From: an uncultured Lachnospiraceae bacterium
GTDB taxonomy: Bacteria > Bacillota > Clostridia > Lachnospirales > Lachnospiraceae
Assembly: GCA_959022495.1 (NCBI GenBank)
Contig: CAUEYX010000006.1
Location: 108,573-172,572 of the forward strand
Direction of reading: 5' to 3'
Length of the DNA: 64,000 nucleotides
Every line of letters starts with the position of its first letter. The first letter of the stretch is position 1. Both the position numbers and the translations under genes were made by a program. A model generated the notes under the pieces. It was not told the DNA's origin, did not search any database, and saw nothing but the letters and a program-made list of their open reading frames with translations. This document shows positions 25,135 through 34,137 of this stretch, in pieces.

Positions 25135-26391
25135 CTAATCAGTAGATCCGGCATATTTTTTTAATGGAAACTTTACAATAAATTCGACTTTTCCTGCCGC
25201 ACAGCGGACATCAATATTTCCTTTATGGCTTTCAGCGATCGCCTTGGCAATTGCAAGCCCCAGACCATAATGTTTGTCCTCTCCGCCTCTTGCCTCATCC
25301 GTCCGGTAAAATCGTTCAAACAGCTGTTTCCTTTGTTCTGGGGGGATTTCTTCCCCGCTGTTGGCAACCGATAGAAATACATGGGTTTTCTCTTTTTTCA
25401 GGGATATGCTCACTTCTGTGCCCCTGCTGCTGTGGCGGACTGCATTATCCAGCAGAATAGATACCAGCTGCTTCAGCTGAACCGCGTTCCCTTCTATAAA
25501 TATTTCTCCGGCAATTTGGCTGTTTAATACCAAGCCATTCTCATAAGCAACTGTCTCAAAAGGCAGCGTCTCCCCGCAGACCAGCCGGCTTAAGTCTGTC
25601 CATTCCATCTGGGGTGTTACGTTTTCTGCCTTTGCCAGTTCTAAAAGCTGTATAATCAGTCCGGACATCCGTTCATTTTCATATTGGATATTGGAAAGCC
25701 ACTGATTTTCACCGACTTCGCGCATCAGAAGTTCAAGATTCGCATTCACTACTGCCACCGGTGTCTTCAGCTCATGTCCCGCGTCTGATATGAACTGCTT
25801 CTGCCTTTGATAGCTTTCCTCCAGAGGGGCAACAATCCTGTCCGCAAGACAGCGCGCTAAAAAAAACAGGACTACAAGCGCCGCTCCACCAAAAATCAAA
25901 GTATAGCTGATTAAAGTATCGGCACTTTCAAGCACGATTGTGTTATCTAAAAACGCAGCCAGTGTATATCCGCCTTTGTCCGCCACCTGGTAAACCAGAT
26001 GATATTTTATTCCTTCTTTTCTTCCGCTTTCGATGATTTCTACGGCCAGATCTATCAGCGCTTCTTCATTAAAAGATGAAACCTCCGCGGTATCAGCCTG
26101 CAATACTTGCCCACTTTTTGAAACAGCCACTGAATAAAAGGTAGAAAGTTCCAGCATGGGCGGCTCTCTCAAAGGCCGGCCGGGTTCTGGCTCCGCCCTG
26201 GCTCCTGGCTCCCCCGGATTTTGTATCCCCGGCAGAGAATAAGAATTGACGTACCGCTTTAAAAGTTCCCGATTTTCATTGGTCATTTCAACATAACTGG
26301 CAAGATAAATGATGCAGAAAGTTCCAAAAAGAAGTAAAACCAGTACTGACAAAATGGACGCGACGATCTTCCTTTTTGACTTTTTAAACAT
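25135..26391 (-). CDS. Membrane sensor histidine kinase of the polyphosphate-type locus
   Basis: A 418-residue kinase with membrane helices at about 10-32 and 160-182. The roughly 125-residue external sensor contains a Pro/Glu/Arg-rich stretch near its start. HisKA has its phospho-His in DAGHELKTPVAVVNA, and HATPase_c has LDNAVRHSS, NSGEEIP and YGLGLAIAK. There is little or no HAMP. Its start overlaps the response regulator stop by 8 nt. Placement at the end of the VTC-DUF4956-beta-helix run suggests it senses an envelope or phosphate-related signal and controls that operon; this is inference. Confidence 0.93.
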   Translation of the reverse strand: MFKKSKRKIVASILSVLVLLLFGTFCIIYLASYVEMTNENRELLKRYVNSYSLPGIQNPGEPGARAEPEPGRPLREPPMLELSTFYSVAVSKSGQVLQADTAEVSSFNEEALIDLAVEIIESGRKEGIKYHLVYQVADKGGYTLAAFLDNTIVLESADTLISYTLIFGGAALVVLFFLARCLADRIVAPLEESYQRQKQFISDAGHELKTPVAVVNANLELLMREVGENQWLSNIQYENERMSGLIIQLLELAKAENVTPQMEWTDLSRLVCGETLPFETVAYENGLVLNSQIAGEIFIEGNAVQLKQLVSILLDNAVRHSSRGTEVSISLKKEKTHVFLSVANSGEEIPPEQRKQLFERFYRTDEARGGEDKHYGLGLAIAKAIAESHKGNIDVRCAAGKVEFIVKFPLKKYAGSTD

Positions 26392-27061
26392 GGACGTACC
26401 TCAACTCATAACCGATTCCACGCACCGCTTTGATTTCCACTTTTGAACCGACAAAACTTATTTTTTTTCGGGCAAACGACATATATACCTCTACATTGTT
26501 GTATTCCGCATCGCTGTCATATCCCCAGATCTTAACCGCGAGCTGCTCCCGGGTCAGGATCTGTCCCTGGTTCGCGATCAGATATTCCATAATTCGAAAT
26601 TCTTTCTCACTCAAACGCACGCTATTTTCACCGCAGGTCAATGTCAGTGTATCTCTGCATAAAGCAATGTCGCCAAACGTCAGTAAGCCGTCTAACGCCC
26701 CGGCATTCCTCCGTGTCAGGGCCCGCAGTCTCGCCAGCAGCTCTTTCGTCATAAATGGTTTCGTCAAATAGTCGTCCGCTCCACAGTCCAGCCCCATAAC
26801 TTTGTCATTGATATCATTTTTTGCTGTCAGCATCAGGATCGGCGTCCGCACCCCTTTTGTTCGGAGACTCTGCGCAATGTCGAATCCATTCATCCGCGGC
26901 AGCATAACGTCAAGGATAATAATATCATAGACGCCTGTCTCAGCAGCGTACAGCCCGTCAAGTCCATCCGCCTGATGATCCACATCATATTTCTCAAGAC
27001 GCAGGATCTCACAGAGTGCCTGGGCCATTCTTTTTTCATCTTCTACAAGCAGCAGCCTCAC
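26384..27061 (-). CDS. OmpR-family response regulator of the polyphosphate-type locus
   Basis: A 225-residue regulator with receiver domain (LLVEDEKRM, phospho-Asp in IIILDVMLPR, Thr in LMLTAKND, Lys in YLTKPF) and winged-helix output domain (LSEKEFRIMEYL; IKAVRGIGYELR). It starts 50 nt after the beta-helix lipoprotein stop with GGAGGTGG just upstream and is coupled to the kinase. It probably belongs to the same transcript as the three genes upstream. Confidence 0.94.
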   Translation of the reverse strand: MRLLLVEDEKRMAQALCEILRLEKYDVDHQADGLDGLYAAETGVYDIIILDVMLPRMNGFDIAQSLRTKGVRTPILMLTAKNDINDKVMGLDCGADDYLTKPFMTKELLARLRALTRRNAGALDGLLTFGDIALCRDTLTLTCGENSVRLSEKEFRIMEYLIANQGQILTREQLAVKIWGYDSDAEYNNVEVYMSFARKKISFVGSKVEIKAVRGIGYELRYVHV

Positions 27062-27111
27062 TCTACCACCTCCTATACGCTCCCATTATAACACCCATTA
27101 TCCTCAATCGG

Positions 27112-28941
27112 TCAGTCTGCTTCCAGTTCACCAGAAAGATTCCCTGCTGTAAGTGTATATGTTTCTCCTGATACAAGATCCGGACTGCTGAGGATAATGA
27201 CATTAAACGATAACTCTGGCGTAAATGTAAGAAGAACGCTGCCATCCTGAGCCAAAAGCGTAATCACAGTTCCGGCACTTTGTTCTCCCGCGCTGGCTGA
27301 TATCACTCCCTGCTCGGAACTGCTGAAGGTCTGTGCCATTCCTGCTGCTCCCGTTCCGATAAAAGTCCCCCCTGTTATAACCGCAGTGGTATCGTAATCC
27401 ATCGTAGCCGTATCTCCCTGTGTTGGTCCGGTCACTACGGTATATCCTCCTGAGATCTCAAGCGAGCCATTGGCGTCGATTCCGTCCCCAGACGCAGTAA
27501 TCTGTATTGTTCCCCCAGAGATCGTAATACTGCCATTGGAAGCAGAAGACATCCCCCCGCCCGGGCCTCCTTCTCCGCCTCCGAACATGCCGTCTCTTCC
27601 TCCTTCCGTGCCACTGGAATCGGTTCCTCCGGCGGCATTGAGACCGTCATCACTGGATACCAGCTTGATATCGCCTCCTTGTATAGCAATATCCAGCGCC
27701 TCCAGGCCTTCATAGCTTTCCGTAATATTCATCGTGCATTCTGTAACAGTCAGGCTTTCATCTGCATGGACCGCATCATCACCTGAGGCAAGCTGGAACG
27801 TCCCTCCATTTACAGTAATCGATGTATTCGAATGAATGGAATCATCCGCAGAATCTACATTAAAACTCCCTTCTGAAATCAGCATATCTCTTTCCGACTT
27901 CAGCCCTTTCATGCTGGTGCTGCTGTCATCCGCTGTATTTTCTGTTTCTTCCGCATGCTGTCCAGGCGGCATCTCTCCCCGGAATCCTCCCCAGGAATCT
28001 GAGGATTCATGGCTGCCGTTTACACTGCCCCCTCCTGATGTAATCTGGAAAGTCCCATCTACGACATGCATATAGGCCCCCGCGCTCACACCGTCGCCCT
28101 CTGCCTCGATTTCCATAGTCCCGTCTGAGATATAGACAAATCCCAGATCTGTATCACTGTCGTTTTGGGCATGGATGCCGTCTTTTCCCGTATCTGCTGT
28201 AACAGATGTGTCTCCAGTAATTCGGATACTATCATTTGCTTTCAGGCCATGGGACGCGGAAGCGATCTGATAGGTTCCACCAGTAATCACCAGGTCATCA
28301 TTCGATACGATCCCATGCCCTGCCGGTGAAGTAACTGTAAGGGAGCCAGATCCGTTCAGCGTCAGATCCTGCTTCGAGTAAAGGGCAGCATCAATATTTT
28401 CTTCATCAGCTGCCGTGAATTCCCCTCCGTTAGAAAGACTGTTTTCCGTATTTTCGGCCAGAGTGACAAATACTTTGTCCGCTTCAAGGATATACAGCGG
28501 CGCTGACGTCTCACTGTGTATGTGGGCGCCATTGAATACGATCTGGAGTTTCGCGGTATCAGGAGCATCAACGATCATCATCCCATCTTCCAATGTTCCG
28601 GAAATGATATATACTGCCTCCTCTTTCACTGTGGCTGTAGTACCGTTAATCTGCACACGATCCGAACTCGATGTAATCGTGTCTCCATCCAGCTCGATCA
28701 AAACACAATCGCTTTCATCATAAGCGGTCCTATAATCCCGGTCTGTAAACATATCCGCGTCTGTTTGAGAAAAAAACGCTTTCCCTGTATCCGAGTTTTC
28801 CTCAGATCCATCTGAATCTTTCGTATCATCGACACCGCTTTGTTCCATGCCTTCTGATTGATCTGTACCGCTGCCGCATCCGAAAACTGATCCTAAGCTC
28901 AGCATACATACGCAGATAACTGCAGTCCATTTTCTCCTCAT
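27112..28941 (-). CDS. Secreted beta-helix lipoprotein, Cthe_2159/DUF4353-like
   Basis: A 609-residue exported lipoprotein: basic start, hydrophobic core and a lipobox ending SVFGC (Cys about 22), then a short acidic linker. The body is a repetitive right-handed beta-helix with recurring turns such as GKDGIHAQND, GDGVSAGA, ADDSIHSNTS, GDDAVHADE and GDGIDANG; the Asp-rich turns look suited to Ca2+ binding. A Gly/Met-rich insert (about 470-500) interrupts it. The fold matches the C. thermocellum Cthe_2159 type, reported to bind acidic and cellulosic polysaccharide. ATG 28941 has GGAGGTG 7 nt upstream; the in-frame ATG at 28965 overlaps the DUF4956 stop (ATGA). It may be a surface polymer binder for the VTC locus. 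Confidence 0.85.
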   Translation of the reverse strand: MRRKWTAVICVCMLSLGSVFGCGSGTDQSEGMEQSGVDDTKDSDGSEENSDTGKAFFSQTDADMFTDRDYRTAYDESDCVLIELDGDTITSSSDRVQINGTTATVKEEAVYIISGTLEDGMMIVDAPDTAKLQIVFNGAHIHSETSAPLYILEADKVFVTLAENTENSLSNGGEFTAADEENIDAALYSKQDLTLNGSGSLTVTSPAGHGIVSNDDLVITGGTYQIASASHGLKANDSIRITGDTSVTADTGKDGIHAQNDSDTDLGFVYISDGTMEIEAEGDGVSAGAYMHVVDGTFQITSGGGSVNGSHESSDSWGGFRGEMPPGQHAEETENTADDSSTSMKGLKSERDMLISEGSFNVDSADDSIHSNTSITVNGGTFQLASGDDAVHADESLTVTECTMNITESYEGLEALDIAIQGGDIKLVSSDDGLNAAGGTDSSGTEGGRDGMFGGGEGGPGGGMSSASNGSITISGGTIQITASGDGIDANGSLEISGGYTVVTGPTQGDTATMDYDTTAVITGGTFIGTGAAGMAQTFSSSEQGVISASAGEQSAGTVITLLAQDGSVLLTFTPELSFNVIILSSPDLVSGETYTLTAGNLSGELEAD

Positions 28942-28961
28942 TATAAGCCACCTCCGTTGTA

Positions 28962-29657
28962 TCATAATTCTGATATCATGGTTTCCTGTCTGGAAACCGT
29001 AATCTCAAGATTTCCATTTCTGCACCGGATCTGATCTATCATCTCTTTTTCTTTCGTCAGATCGCGCAGGGTTACATAATAGGTAAGCCGGAACATACTG
29101 CCCATATTTGTTGTCTTTACACAGGCAAGTTCATACTCCTTAAAATACTTCTCAAAAATATCATTAAATACGCCCGTATAGTCCAGATCTTCCGGTATTG
29201 TAACAGTAAGAATCTTGTACGCGGCTCCTTTTTTACTTGTACCAAAGTCCAGCCAGTTATATATCAGGAATACCCCGCACATAATAACTGTAAACAGTAC
29301 CGCAAACCCCAGATATCCCATGCCCGCAGTCAGCCCCGCGCCCATTGCCAGGAACAGGGTGCATATTTCTTTTGCCGTACCTGGAACGGAACGGAACCGC
29401 ACCAGACTGAACGCGCCGGCAACCGCCACGCCTGTCCCCACATTGCCATTGACCAGCATAATTATCACACAGACCACGGCAGGAAGAAGTGCCAGCGTCA
29501 CAACAAAGCTTTTTGTATAGCGGGTGTTGACCATATAAACAAACGCCATAAGAAGTCCCAGAATCAAAGACAGCCCCAGGCAGAGGAGAAAATCGCCAAC
29601 ACTGATAACTGACGTAAGGTCGGAATCAAACAGTCCTTGAAATAATGACTCAGGCAT
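28962..29657 (-). CDS. DUF4956 membrane protein
   Basis: A 231-residue membrane protein with about four helices in residues 20-140 and a cytosolic C-terminal alpha/beta domain (about 150-231). The signature GAFSLVRFRSVPGTAKE lies in a short loop between helices and is typical of DUF4956. Genes of this family recur beside VTC-domain genes in Firmicutes. The start overlaps the VTC stop by 8 nt. A role as membrane partner or export channel for the polymer made by the VTC protein is an inference. Confidence 0.9.
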   Translation of the reverse strand: MPESLFQGLFDSDLTSVISVGDFLLCLGLSLILGLLMAFVYMVNTRYTKSFVVTLALLPAVVCVIIMLVNGNVGTGVAVAGAFSLVRFRSVPGTAKEICTLFLAMGAGLTAGMGYLGFAVLFTVIMCGVFLIYNWLDFGTSKKGAAYKILTVTIPEDLDYTGVFNDIFEKYFKEYELACVKTTNMGSMFRLTYYVTLRDLTKEKEMIDQIRCRNGNLEITVSRQETMISEL

Positions 29658-30372
29658 AATGTACCGCCTCCTTCATTATCCTCGGAAAAATCATGTTTTT
29701 ATACGCTGTGCCATATTTTGAAAATGATGTCCGATAGATGTGTTCTTCTGAAAGCGCGCGGACCATCCACATGGGGATTCCGCCTGAGCATTTAATCTCC
29801 ATCAGAACTTTCCCATCCGGCAGAATGGGGGTTCCATAGACTTGCGCCCCAAGCGACAGTTCTTCCTCCCGGCAGACAATCGTGTCATCGAATGTAACAC
29901 GGAAATCTGATCCGTCTTTAGAATAAAACGCTTCTCTTTCATAAGAAAGAAAAACCACCGGATGAAGATTTTTATAATAGTTCAGAAAATAGTCTATTTC
30001 TCCGGCTATCTGCTCCTTTCCACCGCGGCGCCCTGATCCCGTCAGCCATTTCACCGCCTCCTTTTCAGGCATTGAAATTCTTCGCTTATATACGATCTTT
30101 TTATACTTTTTTTTCAACTCAACAAAAACTGTGCCTCCCTGTTCCATTTCGCCGTAACTTCGGACACGCAGCTTCTCTTTATAAGCCGGTTTTTCGATTG
30201 AATGGCGGATCAGCCTATAGTCATATGTATCATAATAAAGATTTCTAATCGTAGTCCGTCCATATTGATCCAGTTCCATATACGGCCCCATCACTTGCAG
30301 CAGCTTTTCTTTTTGTTCTTTTGTCAATAGATATTTCAGTTCATATCGTTTAAAAACGGTCTGAAATCCCAT
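29650..30372 (-). CDS. VTC-domain protein, predicted polyphosphate polymerase
   Basis: A 240-residue single-domain protein with the VTC tunnel fold seen in yeast Vtc4, which makes polyphosphate from ATP. Basic tunnel residues are visible in RYELKYLL, KLRVRSYG and VELKKKYKKIVYKRR, and the late acidic metal-binding strand in LMEIKCSGGIP. There are no membrane helices, so it presumably acts at the inner face through the DUF4956 partner. It begins the operon, with CAGGAGGG 6-7 nt before the ATG. Bacterial VTC proteins are widespread but few have been tested, so the enzymatic call is by homology. Confidence 0.88.
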   Translation of the reverse strand: MGFQTVFKRYELKYLLTKEQKEKLLQVMGPYMELDQYGRTTIRNLYYDTYDYRLIRHSIEKPAYKEKLRVRSYGEMEQGGTVFVELKKKYKKIVYKRRISMPEKEAVKWLTGSGRRGGKEQIAGEIDYFLNYYKNLHPVVFLSYEREAFYSKDGSDFRVTFDDTIVCREEELSLGAQVYGTPILPDGKVLMEIKCSGGIPMWMVRALSEEHIYRTSFSKYGTAYKNMIFPRIMKEAVHYA

Positions 30373-30428
30373 AAAAAATCCCTCCTGTACTTCTGATTAC
30401 ATCAGTGTACAAGAGGAAGATTGAAGTA

Positions 30429-31154
30429 TTATTGAAATTTATTCATAAATAGGACATACAGCACTCCAAAAAATTCCCGCACCAGATAGTTCAGCTGAAA
30501 TACCGGGTTCGAATCCGTGGGAAGGAGATAAACTCTCCGGTATCCCTCCCGGCGCGCAATTAATGACGAGCGGTAAATATGGAAATCATTTGTCACAATT
30601 CCCACCTTGTCCCGTTCTGCGTCTGCATACTTTCTGCTGAACCTTAAGTTTTCCCGGGTGGAAGTCGACTGATCTTCCCGAAACACCTGTTCCTCTGGAA
30701 TTCCGTTTTCAATCAGATATTCAGCCATGGCCGCCGCCTCAGGCACTGTTTCTCCAGGTCCCTGACCGCCGGAGACAATTACCTTAGTCCCGGGAAACCG
30801 CCGCTCATAGGCAAGTGCCCTGTCCAGGCGCCTTCTCAGGGAATTTGTAATGCAGCGCCCTCTCACCTGGGCCCCAAGCACAATCAGCCAATCCAGCTTC
30901 TCACTGCACTGCACGGACATCCCTCTAATAATTTGATATTCTACAAAGAGAAAAGGTATCCAGAATGCCAGGCACAGACATCCTATTATGGTATACACGC
31001 ATACAGGGAGCGGCGCACATCCGCAAAACAGATGTACGCCGCCGCTTATCAGCCAAAAGGCTGTAAATGTTGATCTCAGCCTGCGCGAATAGAATGCAAG
31101 TACCAGATAATACAGGATACACAGACAGCCCACGATCAAAAAATAATATCTCAT
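30429..31154 (-). CDS. YdcF/SanA-type DUF218 membrane protein
   Basis: A 241-residue protein with two or three N-terminal membrane helices (about 3-70) and a DUF218 Rossmann-like domain: LIVLGAQVRGR, RLDRALAYERRFPGTKVIVSGG, STSTRENLRFS and VTNDFHIYRS. The family is linked to envelope barrier function and perhaps to nucleotide- or lipid-carrier chemistry; the exact reaction is not known. Its ATG follows the SEC-C gene stop without a gap, so the two are co-translated. Confidence 0.87.
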   Translation of the reverse strand: MRYYFLIVGCLCILYYLVLAFYSRRLRSTFTAFWLISGGVHLFCGCAPLPVCVYTIIGCLCLAFWIPFLFVEYQIIRGMSVQCSEKLDWLIVLGAQVRGRCITNSLRRRLDRALAYERRFPGTKVIVSGGQGPGETVPEAAAMAEYLIENGIPEEQVFREDQSTSTRENLRFSRKYADAERDKVGIVTNDFHIYRSSLIARREGYRRVYLLPTDSNPVFQLNYLVREFFGVLYVLFMNKFQ

Positions 31155-31670
31155 TTATGCACTTCTTCCACAGCACTTTTTGTATTTCCTGCCGCTTCCG
31201 CACGGACAGGGATCATTCCTTCCGATCTTTTTCGGCTTACGGATCGTCCCGGAAGCCTTCTGTTCGCGGTAGAGGCGTTTCCTTGTCTCCTCGTCAAAAA
31301 TCTTCTCCCACTGAGGCAGGCCGTACAGCCAGTCAGCTTTCGCGTCAACCATATTCATATAGAGTTTTTCTTTATCGAACGCAAGGCTCACCTCTGTATC
31401 TTCGGTCATCGTCTCAATCGGGTTTGCGGTCTTCAGACTGTCATTGATCCCGTCAAGGAATCCTACCATTGTCATGACGTCCTGTCCATACTTCTCAGCC
31501 AGTTCTTTTACCGTGCCTTTTACTTCTGTATCCGGATCGTCCAGAAGCTGCTCATAGATCTCCCGTTCGATCGTAAAATATTTTCCCCAGAATTTCTCCA
31601 GCTGGTCTTTTGACAGGTTTCTGTCATATGCCATGTCGCGCCACTGGTCTAATAAACATTTTTCGCTCAT
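31155..31670 (-). CDS. SEC-C metal-binding motif protein
   Basis: A 171-residue cytosolic protein. A helical domain of about 140 residues of unknown function is followed by a C-terminal SEC-C zinc motif (GRNDPCPCGSGRKYKKCC), as at the C-terminus of SecA. Such proteins are thought to contact ribosomes or SecA-related partners, which is not shown here. It starts the two-gene run with ydcF and is divergent from a small membrane protein gene. Confidence 0.88.
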   Translation of the reverse strand: MSEKCLLDQWRDMAYDRNLSKDQLEKFWGKYFTIEREIYEQLLDDPDTEVKGTVKELAEKYGQDVMTMVGFLDGINDSLKTANPIETMTEDTEVSLAFDKEKLYMNMVDAKADWLYGLPQWEKIFDEETRKRLYREQKASGTIRKPKKIGRNDPCPCGSGRKYKKCCGRSA

Positions 31671-31727
31671 TGTATTCTGCTCCTTTATCTTAAAATCCGT
31701 CGCAGATTATTATATACCAAATTCTGT

Positions 31728-31756
31728 TTGCCGTAAACCATAATTTTAGGTATACT
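31728..31756 (+). promoter_or_regulatory. Promoter of the 81-residue membrane protein gene
   Basis: TTGCCG (31728-31733), 17-nt spacer, TATACT (31751-31756), giving a leader of about 100 nt before the ATG at 31866. Confidence 0.55.
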
Positions 31757-31865
31757 GTACCTGATAGCTCTGCCACATGCTGCTGCCATAAAGTCTGCGC
31801 AATTGATTCAGATGCGATGCACTGGCAGTCACCATTTTATGAAATCGAGAAAGGACCTGGTTATT

Positions 31866-32111
31866 ATGAAAAAAGCAAAACGAATCCTTGCCCTCGCCGG
31901 CGCTGTATTACTTGTCTGCATGTATGTGTGCACTCTTGTCTTCGCTCTCATCGGTTCTCCCGTATCGACCGGACTTTTTAGGGCTTCCGTAGCGGCGACC
32001 ATCCTGATCCCTGTCCTCCTGTACGGTTATATTTTAACAGCCCGCTATTTAAGAGGCAGAGGTCTGGACGAACCCTCCGACGACATGCCGGACAAGGATT
32101 CACACATATAA
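31866..32111 (+). CDS. Small two-helix membrane protein
   Basis: An 81-residue protein, not recognised. It starts MKKAKR, has two hydrophobic helices (about 7-29 and 37-58) and a short polar, acidic tail. A longer in-frame start at 31803 is possible, but the basic-then-hydrophobic N-terminus and an AGGA site favour 31866. Its 3' end overlaps the last 12 nt of the convergent small gene on the other strand. Function unknown. Confidence 0.7.
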   Translation: MKKAKRILALAGAVLLVCMYVCTLVFALIGSPVSTGLFRASVAATILIPVLLYGYILTARYLRGRGLDEPSDDMPDKDSHI

Positions 32112-32255
32112 CATCTCGGCGAGTTTCAGGGCGTCCGCTCCCCGGGAGCGGTCTGTCCTTCCCGCTGTCTCCTGTCTTTTTATCGCTTGTCTCTTTTTCA
32201 GGTATTCTTCCATGGTTATCATGTTTGCTGTTGGTTTCCTGCTGTCCTGACGCAT
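32100..32255 (-). CDS. Small basic 51-residue protein
   Basis: A 51-codon frame starting ATG 32255 with a near-perfect ribosome site (AAGGAGG, 7 nt spacer). The product starts MRQDSRKPTANMITMEEYL, is rich in Arg/Lys in the middle (KKRQAIKRQ) and ends with a short helix (ALKLAEMLYV). There is no membrane segment. A TATAAT -10 lies at 32336-32341 on the same strand but with a poor -35. It ends 12 nt inside the convergent membrane protein gene. No family recognised; coding is supported mainly by the strong site and the biased basic composition. Confidence 0.55.
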   Translation of the reverse strand: MRQDSRKPTANMITMEEYLKKRQAIKRQETAGRTDRSRGADALKLAEMLYV

Positions 32256-32439
32256 AGAAATACCTCCTTCCTTCTCAGACCGGCATACAAAAAATCAACC
32301 TGCTTCCCTGTACGCCTTCATTATTCCAGCTTTATATTATATGAACCATAAAAAGAAAATATGACTTTTCTTTTCTCTGACAGCATACTGCTTAAATATG
32401 TCTATCTATTGACGGATTCCTAAAGATTTCCTGATAAAA

Positions 32440-32522
32440 AATAAAAAAAGAAAAAACTGCCGCAGAACAGCCCGGTAACTGTGATTTGCTCACAGCAGAT
32501 GACCGGCGCTCTGCGGCAGTTT
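32440..32522 (-). terminator. Large nested terminator after purA
   Basis: A 13-bp outer stem (32454-32466 with 32510-32522) encloses an inner CTGTGA/TCACAG hairpin and a GCCGGT/ACCGGG-type stem. On the minus strand it runs into a tract of mostly T for about 17 nt (32440-32456). The rest of the gap from 32256 to 32439 shows only the candidate -10 for the small gene. Confidence 0.85.
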
Positions 32523-32581
32523 CCTATTAATCTCTTCGACTCTCCCGGGATTCCATTATCCCGCTGCCGTTTTCCGATATT

Positions 32582-33862
32582 TTATTTGTTGCGGTAAATG
32601 ATATCCTCTCTTCCCGGACCATTGCTGATCATGGTGAACGGATATCCTACTTCTTTTTCAATGAACTCGATATAATTGCGGCAGTTCTCCGGAAGTTCCT
32701 CATATTTCCTGATTCCCCGGATATCGCATTTCCAGCCGGGAAGCGTCTTGAGGACCGGTTTTGCCTTCTCAAGGCGATGTGTCACCGGGAAATCCGTCGT
32801 CACTTCACCGTCAATCTCATATCCGACGCACACCGGGATCTCATCCAGATATCCCAGTACATCCAGAACAGTAAACGCCACATCTGTGGTTCCCTGCATC
32901 CTGCAGCCGTATTTCGAAGCCACACAGTCAAACCAGCCCACACGTCTCGGGCGTCCTGTGGTGGCGCCGTACTCTCCCCCGTCTCCGCCGCGTCTTCTCA
33001 GTTCATCTGCCTCTTCTCCAAAGATCTCGCTGACGAACGCACCCGCGCCGACCGCGCTGGAGTATGCCTTGCACACTGTAATAATCTGCTTGATCTCATA
33101 AGGCGGGATGCCTGCCCCGATCGCCCCGTATCCTGCCAGAGTGGACGATGAGGTAACCATGGGGTAAATTCCGTGATCCGGGTCCTTGAGGGAACCAAGC
33201 TGTCCCTCCAGAAGGATATTTTTCCCTTCTTTGACCGCATCATAAAGGTAAAGAGACACATCGCAGACATATGGCTCTACCATCTCTTTATAGCTGATCA
33301 GCTCTTTATATAATTCATCAGGATCAATCAATGGTTTGTGATACAGATGCTGAAGCAGGACATTTTTCTGCTCTGCAACGCGCACGGTCTTCTCACGTAA
33401 CAGCTCATCGTCGAAAAGCTCGCTCACCTGGAAGCCGATCTTTGCATATTTATCTGAGTAGAATGGCGCAATTCCCGACTTTGTAGAACCGAAGGACTTT
33501 CCTCCCAGGCGTTCTTCCTCATAAGCATCGAAGTTCTTGTGATAAGACATCACCATCTGCGCTCTGTCAGAAACAAGGATCTTCGGCACCGGAACCCCGC
33601 GGTCTACGATAGACTGAATCTCCCCGAACAGTCTGGGGACATCCAGCGCAACGCCGTTCCCGATAATACTCGTTGTATGTTCATAGAACACGCCGGACGG
33701 CAGTGTATGCAGCGCGAATTTGCCATAATCGTTTACGATTGTATGACCTGCGTTCGCTCCACCCTGAAAGCGGACAATAATGTCTGATTCTTTTCCGAGC
33801 ATATCCGTGATTTTGCCCTTGCCTTCATCGCCCCAGTTTGCACCAACTACTGCTTTAACCAT
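32582..33862 (-). CDS. purA: Adenylosuccinate synthetase
   Basis: A 426-residue GTP-dependent enzyme joining IMP and aspartate in AMP synthesis. Motifs: GANWGDEGKGKITD (IMP/GTP loop), GGANAGHTIV, TSSSTLAGYGAIGAGIPP, and the C-terminal FTMISNGPGRED. The frame is open up to 33913, but ATG 33862 has AGGAGG 8 nt upstream and gives the usual MVKAVVGANWGDEG start. It has its own promoter and terminator. Confidence 0.97.
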   Translation of the reverse strand: MVKAVVGANWGDEGKGKITDMLGKESDIIVRFQGGANAGHTIVNDYGKFALHTLPSGVFYEHTTSIIGNGVALDVPRLFGEIQSIVDRGVPVPKILVSDRAQMVMSYHKNFDAYEEERLGGKSFGSTKSGIAPFYSDKYAKIGFQVSELFDDELLREKTVRVAEQKNVLLQHLYHKPLIDPDELYKELISYKEMVEPYVCDVSLYLYDAVKEGKNILLEGQLGSLKDPDHGIYPMVTSSSTLAGYGAIGAGIPPYEIKQIITVCKAYSSAVGAGAFVSEIFGEEADELRRRGGDGGEYGATTGRPRRVGWFDCVASKYGCRMQGTTDVAFTVLDVLGYLDEIPVCVGYEIDGEVTTDFPVTHRLEKAKPVLKTLPGWKCDIRGIRKYEELPENCRNYIEFIEKEVGYPFTMISNGPGREDIIYRNK

Positions 33863-33930
33863 CTCTAATCCTCCTGCGTATCGTGCTTGTAAATATTGAT
33901 CAGCGGTACCCATCCTTGACCGCCGTAAGA

Positions 33931-33959
33931 ATTATACTATACTTTTTTCCTTCTGTAAA
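33931..33959 (-). promoter_or_regulatory. purA promoter
   Basis: Minus-strand TTTACA (33954-33959), 17-nt spacer, perfect TATAAT (33931-33936); transcript leader of about 60 nt. No PurR-type box was recognised. Confidence 0.7.
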
Positions 33960-33987
33960 ATATTATTTCCTGTTTTTTGTGTTGGTA

Positions 33988-34016
33988 TTGTAATTAAATG
34001 GGAAAAGTATTAGAAT
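33988..34016 (+). promoter_or_regulatory. Promoter of the acidic-tail membrane protein gene
   Basis: TTGTAA (33988-33993), 17-nt spacer, TAGAAT (34011-34016), divergent from the purA promoter. Confidence 0.5.
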
Positions 34017-34137
34017 AAGAACCATATTCGGGATGTTCTCTTTGTTATATGCAGAGCGCATCTTCTTACAGAAAAACACCGCAATGGTGCAGCATCATGC
34101 CGCATGAACGGCAGATAGAGGGAAAGGAGACATTACA

